Assembly (NCBI GenBank): GCA_038234815.1
Contig: JBBQSU010000103.1
Coordinates: forward strand, 1 to 12,414
Direction of reading: 5' to 3'
Length of the DNA: 12,414 nucleotides
DNA from: JBBQSU01 sp038234815
Lineage (GTDB): Bacteria; Planctomycetota; Phycisphaerae; Tepidisphaerales; Tepidisphaeraceae
Shown here: piece after piece, positions 1 through 7,800 of the stretch
Position numbering within the stretch: the stretch's first letter is position 1
Layout: every line of letters begins with the position of its first letter
Translations under genes and position numbers: made by a program
The notes under the pieces: generated by a model
Database searches by the model: none
The model's input: only the letters and a program-made list of their open reading frames with translations
What the model was told of the DNA's origin: nothing

Positions 1-1
1 G

Positions 2-157
2 AAAGAATTCAATCTTCTGGTGGAGATGGACATCTCGCAGGAGGCCGCGCGGCTTGGCGAGAGAGACAAGCGCGTTGGTCGTTGCGAGGCCACGTTTCAC
101 GTCACGCCGAAGGTGCAACACAAGGCCCGCGCGGCCCGGCGACGATCCGGCGAGTGA
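2..157 (+). CDS. C-terminal fragment of an unidentified protein (5' end outside window)
   Basis: Frame 2 is open from the left edge of the window to a TGA at 155-157 and gives 51 residues. The peptide begins KEFNLLVEMDIS, passes through VGRCEATFHVTPK and ends in a strongly basic tail (KARAARRRSGE). The alternation of hydrophobic and charged residues looks like a real protein end rather than a shadow frame, and no other frame here is as convincing. I do not recognise the family. The basic C-terminus would suit a nucleic-acid-binding or ribosome-associated protein, but that is only inference. It lies about 80 bp upstream of the membrane protein gene on the same strand and could be co-transcribed with it. 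Confidence 0.42.
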   Translation, partial: KEFNLLVEMDISQEAARLGERDKRVGRCEATFHVTPKVQHKARAARRRSGE

Positions 158-236
158 ATACGCAGCCTTGAGGAGATGGAATCTGGCACGCTCGGCAAAA
201 ATCACATGAGCAACCGCTGGTTGCGGTCGTCGGCCC

Positions 237-1460
237 ATGGGTTGCACGTCAATTGCAAAACCATCCATTGCTGTGACAATCGCTGAAATGCCGGAGAGTT
301 TGCCACCGCCATCTCGATGGACCGATCGCCTGGGTTGGGCATTTTTCCTCGGCGTGAGCTGGACGTGGTGTATCGGCATGTTTCTGCCGGTGCTGCTGGT
401 GCAGCAGTTCGGCGCGATCGGTTGGGTAATCTTTGCCGTGCCCAATGTGATCGGCGCTGCGGCCATGGGATGGGTGCTGGGCAGCGGCGCCGACAGCCAG
501 GAGATGGTCCAGCGGCATCGCACGGCCTGCGTGGTCTTCTCGCTGGTGACCATCGCGTTTCAACTCTATTTCGTTAAGTTGGCGCTCTGGGGCGCGTGGG
601 GTTCGTCGGCCCGGCTTGCGGTGGTTGCGATTGTCGTTGCGTGCTATTTCTTCGGACGATTTCGCCCGGCGGCAGATCATGTCGTTGCCGTGCTGGTCTG
701 GTTCGGATCGATCCTGCTCCTGGGCCTGATGTTCTTGAAGACGCCTGTGCATCTTGCGGCGTGGATTGTCTCGCCCACCACCCCAGCCGATCTGGCCGGC
801 CTGGCCGCCGTCTGCGTTTTCGGCTTTGCGTTGTGTCCTTATCTTGACTTGACCTTTCACCGCGCCCGCCAGGCGTGCAGCGTTCCCGATGCGCGCTTCG
901 CTTTTGGCGTCGGCTTCGGTGTGATCTTTTTTGCCATGATCGTCGGTTCCTTGCTGTACTCGGCATCAATTCCCGCTGCCGGATCGGCCGCGATCGGGTT
1001 CCTGGTGGGGCATTTCGTCATTCAGATCGCGTTCACGGTGGGCGCGCATCATGCCGAAATCCGGCGAATCGGCCCGGCCTGGCTCCGCCGGGTTGAGCAA
1101 GTCATTGTGATCGCGGCGTTGGTCTGGTTCGTTTCGCCGGTCTTTTTGCCCCAAATCAACTATCGCGGGATGAGCGCCGGGGAAATCGGCTATCGATTGT
1201 TCATGGGCTTCTATGGGCTGGTTTTCCCCGTCTACGTGTGGGTGGCGATCGTGCCGCATCGCCAGGCCGAGCCGATTGGTCCCAAGTTCCAGCAGCGGGT
1301 GCTGATCGTGACAATCCTCGCCTGCGCGCCGTTCTTCTGGCTGGGTTTCATCGAAAAATCGCCGGTCTGGCTGATTCCCGGGGTCGCAATCGCGATTTTG
1401 GCCATAAAACTACCGGTTGCATTTAGGCGGCTAAGCCGGTATCTTCTCCGGCCCGCCTGA
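237..1460 (+). CDS. Polytopic (about 12-helix) integral membrane protein of unknown function
   Basis: The 407-residue product is almost entirely hydrophobic segments separated by short polar loops. I count about 12 likely transmembrane helices, from WAFFLGVSWTWCIGMFLPVLL near residue 34 to the segment WLIPGVAIAILAIKL near the C-terminus. Possible signature stretches are FAVPNVIGAAAMGWVLG in helix 2 and GFALCPYLDLTFHRARQ after helix 6, with CPYLD in the membrane and a basic loop following. Size and helix number resemble secondary transporters, but I see no diagnostic transporter motif and assign no substrate. The start is uncertain: ATG 237 and ATG 288 (MPESLPPPSRW) are both in frame and neither has a clear Shine-Dalgarno sequence. 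An in-frame stop at 207-209 bounds the ORF upstream. An intrinsic terminator overlaps the stop codon, so the gene probably ends its own transcript. Confidence 0.82.
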   Translation: MGCTSIAKPSIAVTIAEMPESLPPPSRWTDRLGWAFFLGVSWTWCIGMFLPVLLVQQFGAIGWVIFAVPNVIGAAAMGWVLGSGADSQEMVQRHRTACVVFSLVTIAFQLYFVKLALWGAWGSSARLAVVAIVVACYFFGRFRPAADHVVAVLVWFGSILLLGLMFLKTPVHLAAWIVSPTTPADLAGLAAVCVFGFALCPYLDLTFHRARQACSVPDARFAFGVGFGVIFFAMIVGSLLYSASIPAAGSAAIGFLVGHFVIQIAFTVGAHHAEIRRIGPAWLRRVEQVIVIAALVWFVSPVFLPQINYRGMSAGEIGYRLFMGFYGLVFPVYVWVAIVPHRQAEPIGPKFQQRVLIVTILACAPFFWLGFIEKSPVWLIPGVAIAILAIKLPVAFRRLSRYLLRPA

Positions 1461-1481
1461 GATAACGCGGCGGGTTCTTTT
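1452..1481 (+). terminator. Intrinsic terminator overlapping the stop codon, just before rpmA
   Basis: CCCGCC at 1452-1457 is an exact inverted match to GGCGGG at 1469-1474, with an 11-nt loop that includes the TGA stop of the membrane protein gene. A T-rich run (TTCTTTTTT, 1475-1483) follows directly. This is a textbook stem plus U-tract for the plus strand. The rpmA start lies only 17 bp beyond the U-tract, which leaves no room for a separate rpmA promoter after the hairpin. The element may therefore be a leaky terminator or attenuator that meters read-through into rpmA. Confidence 0.72.
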
Positions 1482-1499
1482 TTGGTCTGAAGGTGATTT

Positions 1500-1754
1500 A
1501 TGGCACATAAAAAAGGCGCCGGTTCTTCGAGAAACGGCCGCGATTCCAATCCTCAGTATCTGGGCGTGAAGGTGTACGGCGGGCAGTTCGTGCCGGCCGG
1601 TGGCATTATCCTGCGTCAGCGGGGCACCAGTTTCCGGCCCGGCTTCAACGTCGGCATCGGCACTGATGACACGCTATTTGCGCTCAAAGATGGCATGGTC
1701 GAATTTCAGGGCCGTAAGGTCCACGTGCGGATCGAAGAAGCCGCTGCGGTTTAA
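1500..1754 (+). CDS. rpmA: 50S ribosomal protein L27
   Basis: This 84-residue protein matches L27 over its full length. It starts AHKKGAGSSRNGRDSN after Met1, followed by LGVKVYGGQ, an IILRQRGTSFRPG block, NVGIGTDDTLFALKDGMV and a short tail. In the family the basic glycine-rich N-terminus reaches toward the peptidyl-transferase centre and contacts the tRNA acceptor end. The N-terminus starts directly at (M)AHKKG, without the processed extension seen in Firmicutes. A Shine-Dalgarno sequence (AAGG, 1490-1493) ends 6 nt before the ATG. The usual upstream partner rplU (L21) is not present; a membrane protein gene with its own terminator is there instead. obg follows 187 bp downstream, which is a common association. 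Confidence 0.97.
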   Translation: MAHKKGAGSSRNGRDSNPQYLGVKVYGGQFVPAGGIILRQRGTSFRPGFNVGIGTDDTLFALKDGMVEFQGRKVHVRIEEAAAV

Positions 1755-1836
1755 CACCCGCGCCGTCATCGACCCAGAGCAGTCACAGGAATACGTGATT
1801 GCGCGAGGCACTTGGCCAAGAGACGTGGAAACGACA

Positions 1837-1858
1837 TGGTGAGGCGACTGCACCCCTC
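1837..1858 (+). other. Hairpin in the rpmA-obg intergenic gap
   Basis: GTGAGG at 1837-1842 pairs exactly with CCTCAC at 1853-1858 across a 10-nt loop. No T-run follows, so this is at best a weak terminator, an RNA-processing site or a leader structure for obg. The rest of the 187-bp gap between rpmA and obg shows no clear promoter and no tRNA. Confidence 0.3.
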
Positions 1859-1941
1859 ACACGTCGCACCCCCGCCCTTTGCGGATCAACCTCCCGTAAT
1901 CACGTATTTGCGTTGGGCAACCGTCTTTCACCAGGCCTCGA

Positions 1942-2931
1942 ATGTTCATTGATGAAGCGAAGATATTCGTGAAAGCCGGGGATGGCGGGAACGGCTGCGT
2001 CTCATTTCGACGCGAAAAATTCGTGCCCAAGGGCGGACCCGATGGCGGGGACGGTGGGGATGGCGGAGCCGTGGTTTTTGTCGCCGACGCCAACAAGGAC
2101 ACGCTGTTGGACTTTGCCGGACGCCACCATTGGATCGCCAAGCGCGGCGAAGCCGGGCAGGGCAAGAAGATGGCCGGCGTGAATGGCGACGATCTGGTCA
2201 TTGCCGTTCCCCCGGGCACACTCGTTTATGATGCCGAACACGGCCTGCTTATGGCTGATTTGGATCAGCCGGAGAAGCGGATCGTCATCGCCCGCGCCGG
2301 TCGGGGCGGACGGGGAAACTGGCATTTCCGATCGGCCACTACGCAGGCCCCGCGATATGCCGAGCCGGGCACCGAAGGCGAGCAACGCCACCTAAAACTG
2401 GAGCTGAAACTGATCGCCGATGTCGGGCTGGTGGGGATGCCCAATGCCGGCAAAAGCACGCTGCTCCGCGCGGTCAGCGCCGCACGGCCAAAGGTCGCGG
2501 ATTATCCCTTTACCACCCTCGAACCCCAGCTCGGCATCGTCGAACTCATCGGCGATCGGCGGATGGTTTTCGCCGACATCCCCGGGTTGATCGAAGGGGC
2601 CGAACACGGGGCCGGCCTCGGCCATGCCTTCTTAAGACACATCGAGCGCACCAAGATCATCGTCCACTTGCTGGATTTGTATCCGACCGATGGCTCGGAC
2701 CCTGCCGAAAACTACCACAAAATCCGTAAAGAACTTGAAGCCTTCAGCAGCACGCTGTCCGAAAAGCGGGAGATCATCGCCGCCAATAAGCTGGACCTGG
2801 CCGTGGACGATTCGGCGATTGCCGACCTGCGCAGTCGCCTGCCGGGCAAGGAGATTTTCCCCATTAGCGGGGTAAGCCGGCAAGGCGTGGATAAATTGCT
2901 TGAAGTCTTGTGGTCAATCTTGCGGACCTAG
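1942..2931 (+). CDS. obg: Obg family GTPase (ribosome assembly), form without C-terminal extension
   Basis: Residues 1-158 form the glycine-rich Obg fold (MFIDEAKIFVKAGDGGNG, then GGPDGGDGGDGG, later AGRGGRGN). The GTPase domain follows. I see the P-loop GMPNAGKST at 165-173, the switch I region DYPFTTLEP at about 187-195, DIPG at 212-215, NKLD at 282-285 and a G5-like SGVS near 309-312. Obg proteins bind the 50S subunit and couple GTP hydrolysis to late large-subunit assembly and stress signalling. At 329 residues the protein stops right after the G domain, so the variable OCT domain found in Bacillus-type Obg is absent. The start is the canonical MFIDEA, with only a weak CAGG about 7 nt upstream. 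The neighbours rpmA and DUF1802 lie on the same strand. Confidence 0.97.
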   Translation: MFIDEAKIFVKAGDGGNGCVSFRREKFVPKGGPDGGDGGDGGAVVFVADANKDTLLDFAGRHHWIAKRGEAGQGKKMAGVNGDDLVIAVPPGTLVYDAEHGLLMADLDQPEKRIVIARAGRGGRGNWHFRSATTQAPRYAEPGTEGEQRHLKLELKLIADVGLVGMPNAGKSTLLRAVSAARPKVADYPFTTLEPQLGIVELIGDRRMVFADIPGLIEGAEHGAGLGHAFLRHIERTKIIVHLLDLYPTDGSDPAENYHKIRKELEAFSSTLSEKREIIAANKLDLAVDDSAIADLRSRLPGKEIFPISGVSRQGVDKLLEVLWSILRT

Positions 2932-3013
2932 AGACGGACCTAAAGATCGAGACGACTGGCGGCGACATTACGAAATAGTTGATTCGCGTCAACAGAAAAC
3001 AGTGGGCCAAGCG

Positions 3014-3580
3014 ATGCCAACCGAAAAACTGCAGGTGGGTTTGAAAGAATGGGCGACGGTGTGCGAGGCACACGCGCTGGGGCGGCAGATGATTTTGTTG
3101 CGCAAGGGCGGCATCAGCGAATCGGTCGGCGGATTTGAGATCGAACACCGGCAATTCCTCTTTTTCCCAACATACCTGCATCAAAACCTCGACATGTTAA
3201 AAGCCAGTAAACATGCCGGGTTTAGAAAATCCGCCGAAGAGCCGGCCGAGGTGAAGATATCGACTGCGGGCGTCATCACGGACATCATCCAGCTTTTGTC
3301 CCGCGAGCAGGCCGACGCGATCAACGATCAGCACATCTGGTCCAGCCCATTGATCGACATGCGCTTCAATTATCGCCCGAAAAACCCCCTGTATTTGCTC
3401 CTGGTCCGCAGCTATCGCCTGTCTGAAAGCCATACGATTTGCAGCACACCGGAGTATGCCGGCTGCAAGAGCTGGGTTCCGCTTGCACAGCCGATTGATA
3501 CGTCCGGGGCTGTGGCCGTGCTCGACGATGAGGCTTTCGAGCATCGCCGGCAGGAGATCATCAACAAGCTCAAGGTGTAA
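3014..3580 (+). CDS. DUF1802 family protein
   Basis: The 188-residue product matches the DUF1802 pattern as I recall it. It has LKEWATVCEA at residues 10-19, ILLRKGGI at 27-34 and FEIEHRQFLFFPTYLHQ at 41-57, then a later half ending in a charged helix. The function of the family is not established. I chose ATG 3014 because it gives the family-like start MPTEKLQVGLKEWA. The frame is open back to 2900, but a start there would overlap obg by 32 bp and add a low-complexity polar leader. The ribosome-binding site before 3014 is weak. No membrane segment or signal peptide is visible. The gene follows obg by 82 bp and could be co-transcribed with it. It converges on the SPFH gene. Confidence 0.83.
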   Translation: MPTEKLQVGLKEWATVCEAHALGRQMILLRKGGISESVGGFEIEHRQFLFFPTYLHQNLDMLKASKHAGFRKSAEEPAEVKISTAGVITDIIQLLSREQADAINDQHIWSSPLIDMRFNYRPKNPLYLLLVRSYRLSESHTICSTPEYAGCKSWVPLAQPIDTSGAVAVLDDEAFEHRRQEIINKLKV

Positions 3581-3596
3581 GTGCTTTGGCTCATCA

Positions 3597-3610
3597 CCGG
3601 CCGATGCCGG
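3597..3610. terminator. Possible hairpin between convergent DUF1802 and SPFH genes
   Basis: CCGGC (3597-3601) and GCCGG (3606-3610) form a perfect 5-bp GC stem with a CGAT loop. It lies in the 35-bp gap between the two convergent stop codons. There is no U-tract on either strand, so a terminator role rests on position only. Confidence 0.3.
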
Positions 3611-3615
3611 CGTGG

Positions 3616-4479
3616 TCAATTCGTCCCGGTGTTTAGGATCGGGGAGACCTCTTTTTCTCCACACAATACCACCATCAGGTTGCTCACCATCTGAGCCTTC
3701 CGCTCGGCATCGAATTCGACAATCCCCTTCTTGCTAAGCATGTCCAGGGCCATTTCCACCATGCTGACGGCGCCTTCAACGATCTTCTGCCTCGCGGCGA
3801 TGATGGCTGCGGCCTGTTGACGGCGTAGCATCACTTGCGCGATCTCCGGTGCATAGGCCAGGTGGCTGATGCGCGCTTCGATCACTTCCACTCCGGCCTT
3901 ACTTAAGCGTGCCTGGATTTCCTGCTTTAGCAGTTCGGCGACCTCGTTGGTGTTGCCGCGCAGCGACAGGTCCCGCTCCTGGTGCGCGTCGTAGGCGTGC
4001 TGCGCCGCCAGGTTTCGTACGGCAGATTCGCTCTGTACATGAACGTAATTCTCATAGTCATCGACCTCAAATGCCGCCTCGGCCGAATCCACCACTTTCC
4101 AAACCACCACCGCAGCGATTTCAATCGGGTTGCCGTCGTGATCGTTCACCTTCAGCTTGCTGCTCTCAAAATTTCGCACTTTTACGGAGATCGTTCGCTT
4201 GGAAAAAAACGGATTGGCCCAGTGCAGGCCGGGCGCGCGAACGGTTCCGACGTAATCGCCAAACAGTTGCAGCACCTTGGCGGCATTGGGGTTGACGACA
4301 AAAAAGCCCTTGGACAACACCAGAGTGGCAGCAAAGAGAAATACAAAAATAAGTACCAGGACGGGCTGGTTGTTGGCCACCGACAGGATGAACAGCCCGA
4401 CCAGCAGCAAGAGCGTGGGGATGAAAATACTTAGTGCGAAGAGTCCGGGCACGGTGGGTTTAGTGGTTTCGCGGATCAT
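3616..4479 (-). CDS. SPFH / Band 7 (prohibitin-stomatin-like) membrane protein
   Basis: The 287-residue protein has two N-terminal membrane helices (about 11-33 and 38-57), then FFVVNPNAAKVLQLFGDYVGTV (from residue 59), where the SPFH domain begins. The domain continues through WANPFFSKRTISVKVRN, IEIAAVVVWKVVDSAEAAF and DDYENYVHVQSESAVRNLA. An alpha-helical region with EVAELLKQEIQARL and GVEVIEARISHLAYAPEIA follows. SPFH proteins oligomerise on membranes and organise microdomains or regulate membrane proteases. Start choice: the ATG at 4479 is preceded by GGAGG (minus strand) and gives a short tail followed by the helices. A longer frame to 4623 would add 48 non-membrane residues. No protease gene of the NfeD type lies beside it. 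A decayed copy of codons about 120-149 lies at 11731-11814. Confidence 0.93.
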   Translation of the reverse strand: MIRETTKPTVPGLFALSIFIPTLLLLVGLFILSVANNQPVLVLIFVFLFAATLVLSKGFFVVNPNAAKVLQLFGDYVGTVRAPGLHWANPFFSKRTISVKVRNFESSKLKVNDHDGNPIEIAAVVVWKVVDSAEAAFEVDDYENYVHVQSESAVRNLAAQHAYDAHQERDLSLRGNTNEVAELLKQEIQARLSKAGVEVIEARISHLAYAPEIAQVMLRRQQAAAIIAARQKIVEGAVSMVEMALDMLSKKGIVEFDAERKAQMVSNLMVVLCGEKEVSPILNTGTN

Positions 4480-4482
4480 GTT

Positions 4483-4487
4483 CCTCC
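4483..4487 (-). promoter_or_regulatory. Shine-Dalgarno site setting the SPFH start
   Basis: On the minus strand the sequence reads CCCGGAGGAAC directly before the ATG at 4479, so GGAGG sits 3 nt from the start codon. The spacing is short but the core is complete. It is the main evidence for the 287-residue form over the longer open frame. Confidence 0.6.
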
Positions 4488-4789
4488 GGGTTTTAGCGAT
4501 CGTGATACTAACCTGTTGCCTCGATGCCTGCACGGCAACGGGGACCAATCCGCGCTCCCTCTGGTGGTCCTGAGCAAGAGAAGAAAAGTTCACCCCAGAT
4601 TGACACGGAAGTAGAGCGCGCAACCGGCCATGTGAACTTCCCGTGCCGCATCAGTACCGTGGAGTTGCAATGAGCCTTGTTGAACGAGGAACCGGCAGGG
4701 GCCTGAAGCTGCTTGAAGGGGCGATGTCTGTGCATTGGAAGCTGGGATAGGGGCGAAAATAGGGTCCAGAACAATCTCAGGGGTTTAAT

Positions 4790-4819
4790 TTGACGATTCT
4801 TCCCGACTGGGCCTACCGT
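4790..4819 (+). promoter_or_regulatory. Weak promoter candidate upstream of the giant exoprotein gene
   Basis: TTGACG (4790-4795) matches five of six bases of the -35 consensus. With an 18-bp spacer the -10 position reads TACCGT, which keeps only the T, A and final T. A TATATA at 4819-4824 is closer to consensus but 23 bp away. The candidate would give a leader of roughly 60-70 nt. Planctomycete promoter rules are poorly known, so this is tentative. Confidence 0.2.
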
Positions 4820-4890
4820 ATATAGCATTGCATATCCATGTGCTTGGGTGTGATCGGAATCGCGTCAGTCAGAGGGATAGGAAGGCCAAG

Positions 4891-7800
4891 ATGCAAAACA
4901 CGGTAGGACGAACTGCGGTCGCGCATAACGTTCGGCGCAGAAACCGCCGGGCAGGTTCATTGGCTCGCGCGGTTCGGGTTGGGGTCGAGGCGCTCGAATC
5001 ACGCATACTGCTGGCGGCGGTGCCAATATTTCGCATTAACACCGGCGGGCCACAACTTGCATCCAGTCCCAACTGGCTGGCCGATTCGTCAGCATCGCCG
5101 TCAACCTATGGCAATGGGTCGGCGACCGGGAATACGGTCTTTTCAACTGCGTCATCGATCAACATGACGGACCCATCGGTACCGGCGGGGACTCCCATGG
5201 CTTTGTTCCAGACGGAGCGATGGGATGCGTCCGGAGGGTCTGAGCTGGCCTATGCGCTGCCGGTCACGCCAGGTACATACACTGTGCGACTGTATTTTGC
5301 GGAGATCTATTCGGGTACGTCTTCCGTGGGCGCGCGGACCTTCAATGTCGCCATCGAGGGTAACCCGGTCTTAAGCAACTATGATGTGTTCGCCAACGTG
5401 GGTGCCAATACCGCGGTGGTCAAGTCGTTTACCGTCGCCAGCGACTCCACTCTCAACATCGACTTCGGCCACGTCGTCGAGAATCCGATGATTAAAGGCA
5501 TCGAGGTGCTCCAGGATTCGGCCAGCCCGAATACGCTGGGCATAACGGCCACTTCGATTTCGTTCGGCGCGGTTATGCCGGGACAAACGGCCACGCAGCA
5601 ATTGACCCTGACGAATCTCGGCGGGGCGGGCGATCCGAACATCACGGTCAATTCCACGACGATCACCGGTGGCAATGCCACTTTGTTTGCCGACAACTTC
5701 AACGACGCCACCGGCGCGGTTCTGGCGCCTGGTCAGTCCACGAACTTCAATGTCACCTTCTCGCCTGACAGTTCGGGAGGCAAGATCGCCAACCTGGCAA
5801 TCGCGCACTCCGGCTCGAACACGCCGGTCATTGTTTCGCTGGCCGGTACCGGTGGCGTGGCGCCCGTCGGTTTCGGCAAGAGTACTCTGGCCAACGCGGG
5901 GTTCACGAATCCGACCTCCCTGCAATGGGGCCCGGATGGCAAGCTCTACGTGGCTCAGGAGGATGGGACGATTAAGGTGATGACGGTGGCTCGAACGGCC
6001 GCAAATAGTTATAACGTCACCAGCACGCAGACGATCAACCTCGTCCAGAACATCCCCAATCACAACGACGACGGTACCCTCAACAGCGCGATTACCGCAC
6101 GAATGGTCACGGGCATTCTGGTGGTGGGCACGGTGGCCAACCCGGTGATTTATGTGACCAGCAGCGACCCTCGCATCGGCGGGGGCAGCAGCGGGACGGA
6201 CACGAATCTCGACACGAACTCCGGGATCGTCTCGCGCCTGACCTGGAACGGGTCGAGTTGGTCGAAATTGGATCTGGTGCGCGGCCTGCCGCGATCGGAG
6301 GAAAACCACGCCGCCAACGGCCTGGCCCTGGACCCGGCGACGAATACGCTCTACGTCGCTCAGGGTGGCAATACAAACATGGGCGCGCCATCGAACAACT
6401 TTGCGCTCCTTCCGGAGTACGCACTTTCAGCGGCGATTCTGTCGATTAACCTCACCCAAATCGGGAACACCACCTACGACTTGCCGACGCTCGATGACGA
6501 AACGCGATCCGGCGTAAACGACGCCAATGACCCCTTCGGCGGCAACAACGGGAAGAATCAGGCTAAGCTCGTCCCCGGTGGGCCGGTGCAAGTCTATTCG
6601 TCGGGCTATCGCAACCCTTACGACGTGATCATCGCCGCCAGCGGTAAGATGTACACCGTCGACAACGGCGCCAACGCTGGATGGGGCGATGTGCCCATTG
6701 GCTCGGGGGCTAACGCTACCAATCAGGTTCATGAGCCGGGCATCACCACTAATGACGGCCTGCAACTTGTCACCGCCGGCTTCTATGCCGGGCACCCCAA
6801 CCCCACGCGGGCCAATCCGAACAACAAATTCAACACCTCCAATCCTCAATCACCGGTGTCTACAGGAGACGCGGTTGAGGGCACCTTCCTCACGCCCGGC
6901 GTGAATGACGGCTCATTAACGCTGTTCAACACCTCCACCGACGGCCTGACTGAATACACCGCCTCGAACTTCGGCGGCGCGATGAAAGGCAATCTCTTGG
7001 CCGCGAGCTTCGACAACAAGGTGTATCGTGTCCAGTTGAATGCTGCCGGCACCGGCGCGACCAGCAGCAGTCCGCTTTTCAGCACCGTGGGTAACACCCC
7101 GCTCGACGTCACGACAATCGGCGACACCGGCCCCTTCCCCGGCACGATCTGGGTGTGCGATTGGCAGCTTGGGACCATCACTGCCTTTGAACCGAACGAT
7201 TACGGCGGCTCGAGCAGCGGGGGCGGGACCGGCGCGGATGACCCGAATCTTGACGACGACCACGACAGCTACAACAACCACGACGAAATCCTGAACGGTA
7301 CCAATCCCCTGTCGGCCGCGGACGTCCCGCCTGATTGGGACTTTAACCCGGCTTCGGCGACAAACGACTCTAATCTCATCGATCCCAATGACGACAACGA
7401 TTCGATGCCCGACACCAGCGATCCTTTCGCCATCGACCCCAACAATGGTAAAACGACTTTTCTGCCGATCGATTACACTTGGGACAACAACGCGCCCAAG
7501 CCGGGCAAACTCCTGGGCTTGGGCTTCACCGGCCTGATGACCGACGGTTCGAGCAACTACGAAGCGCTGTTTAATCCCAACGCCTTTACCGCCGGCGGAG
7601 CTGCGGGTGTATTCACAATCGATCAGGCTGATTCCGGCACGGCGCACGGCACGGCCAATACGCAGAAGCAGGCTTTCCAATTCGGCCTGGGCGTCACAAA
7701 TACCAACGCGCCGTTTGTCATTCATACCGCCATTCTCAGCCCATACGCCGGCCTGGCCCCGCAGAACGGCTGGGAGATGGGCGTGTACGTCGGCACGGGT

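Larger units (their letters stand above)
4480..4890. other. Divergent intergenic region between the SPFH and giant exoprotein genes
   Basis: These 411 bp separate two divergently transcribed genes and should hold both promoters and leaders. I find no credible gene in them. Two open frames enter it from the flanking genes as N-terminal extensions (to 4623 on the minus strand, to 4828 on the plus strand), but each flanking gene has a better internal start with a Shine-Dalgarno sequence. A TTGACG at 4790-4795 is a promoter candidate for the plus strand. I could not identify a clear -10/-35 pair for the SPFH gene. Confidence 0.55.

Noticed and set aside
1755..1941. A tRNA or small gene in the rpmA-obg gap
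   Set aside because: No cloverleaf pairing could be drawn; only a single 6-bp hairpin is present.
4600..4605. Perfect TTGACA as a -35 element
   Set aside because: No -10-like sequence lies 16-19 bp downstream on the plus strand; the region there is GC-rich.
4828..4890. Upstream TTG start for the giant exoprotein
   Set aside because: The ATG at 4891 has a good Shine-Dalgarno sequence and places the LESRILLAA box at the usual distance from the N-terminus.
5371..6309. Long minus-strand frames inside the giant gene (for example 5371-6309 and 6916-8448)
   Set aside because: They are antisense shadows of a well-supported domain-rich gene. Their products are Arg/Gly/Val-rich with no motif.
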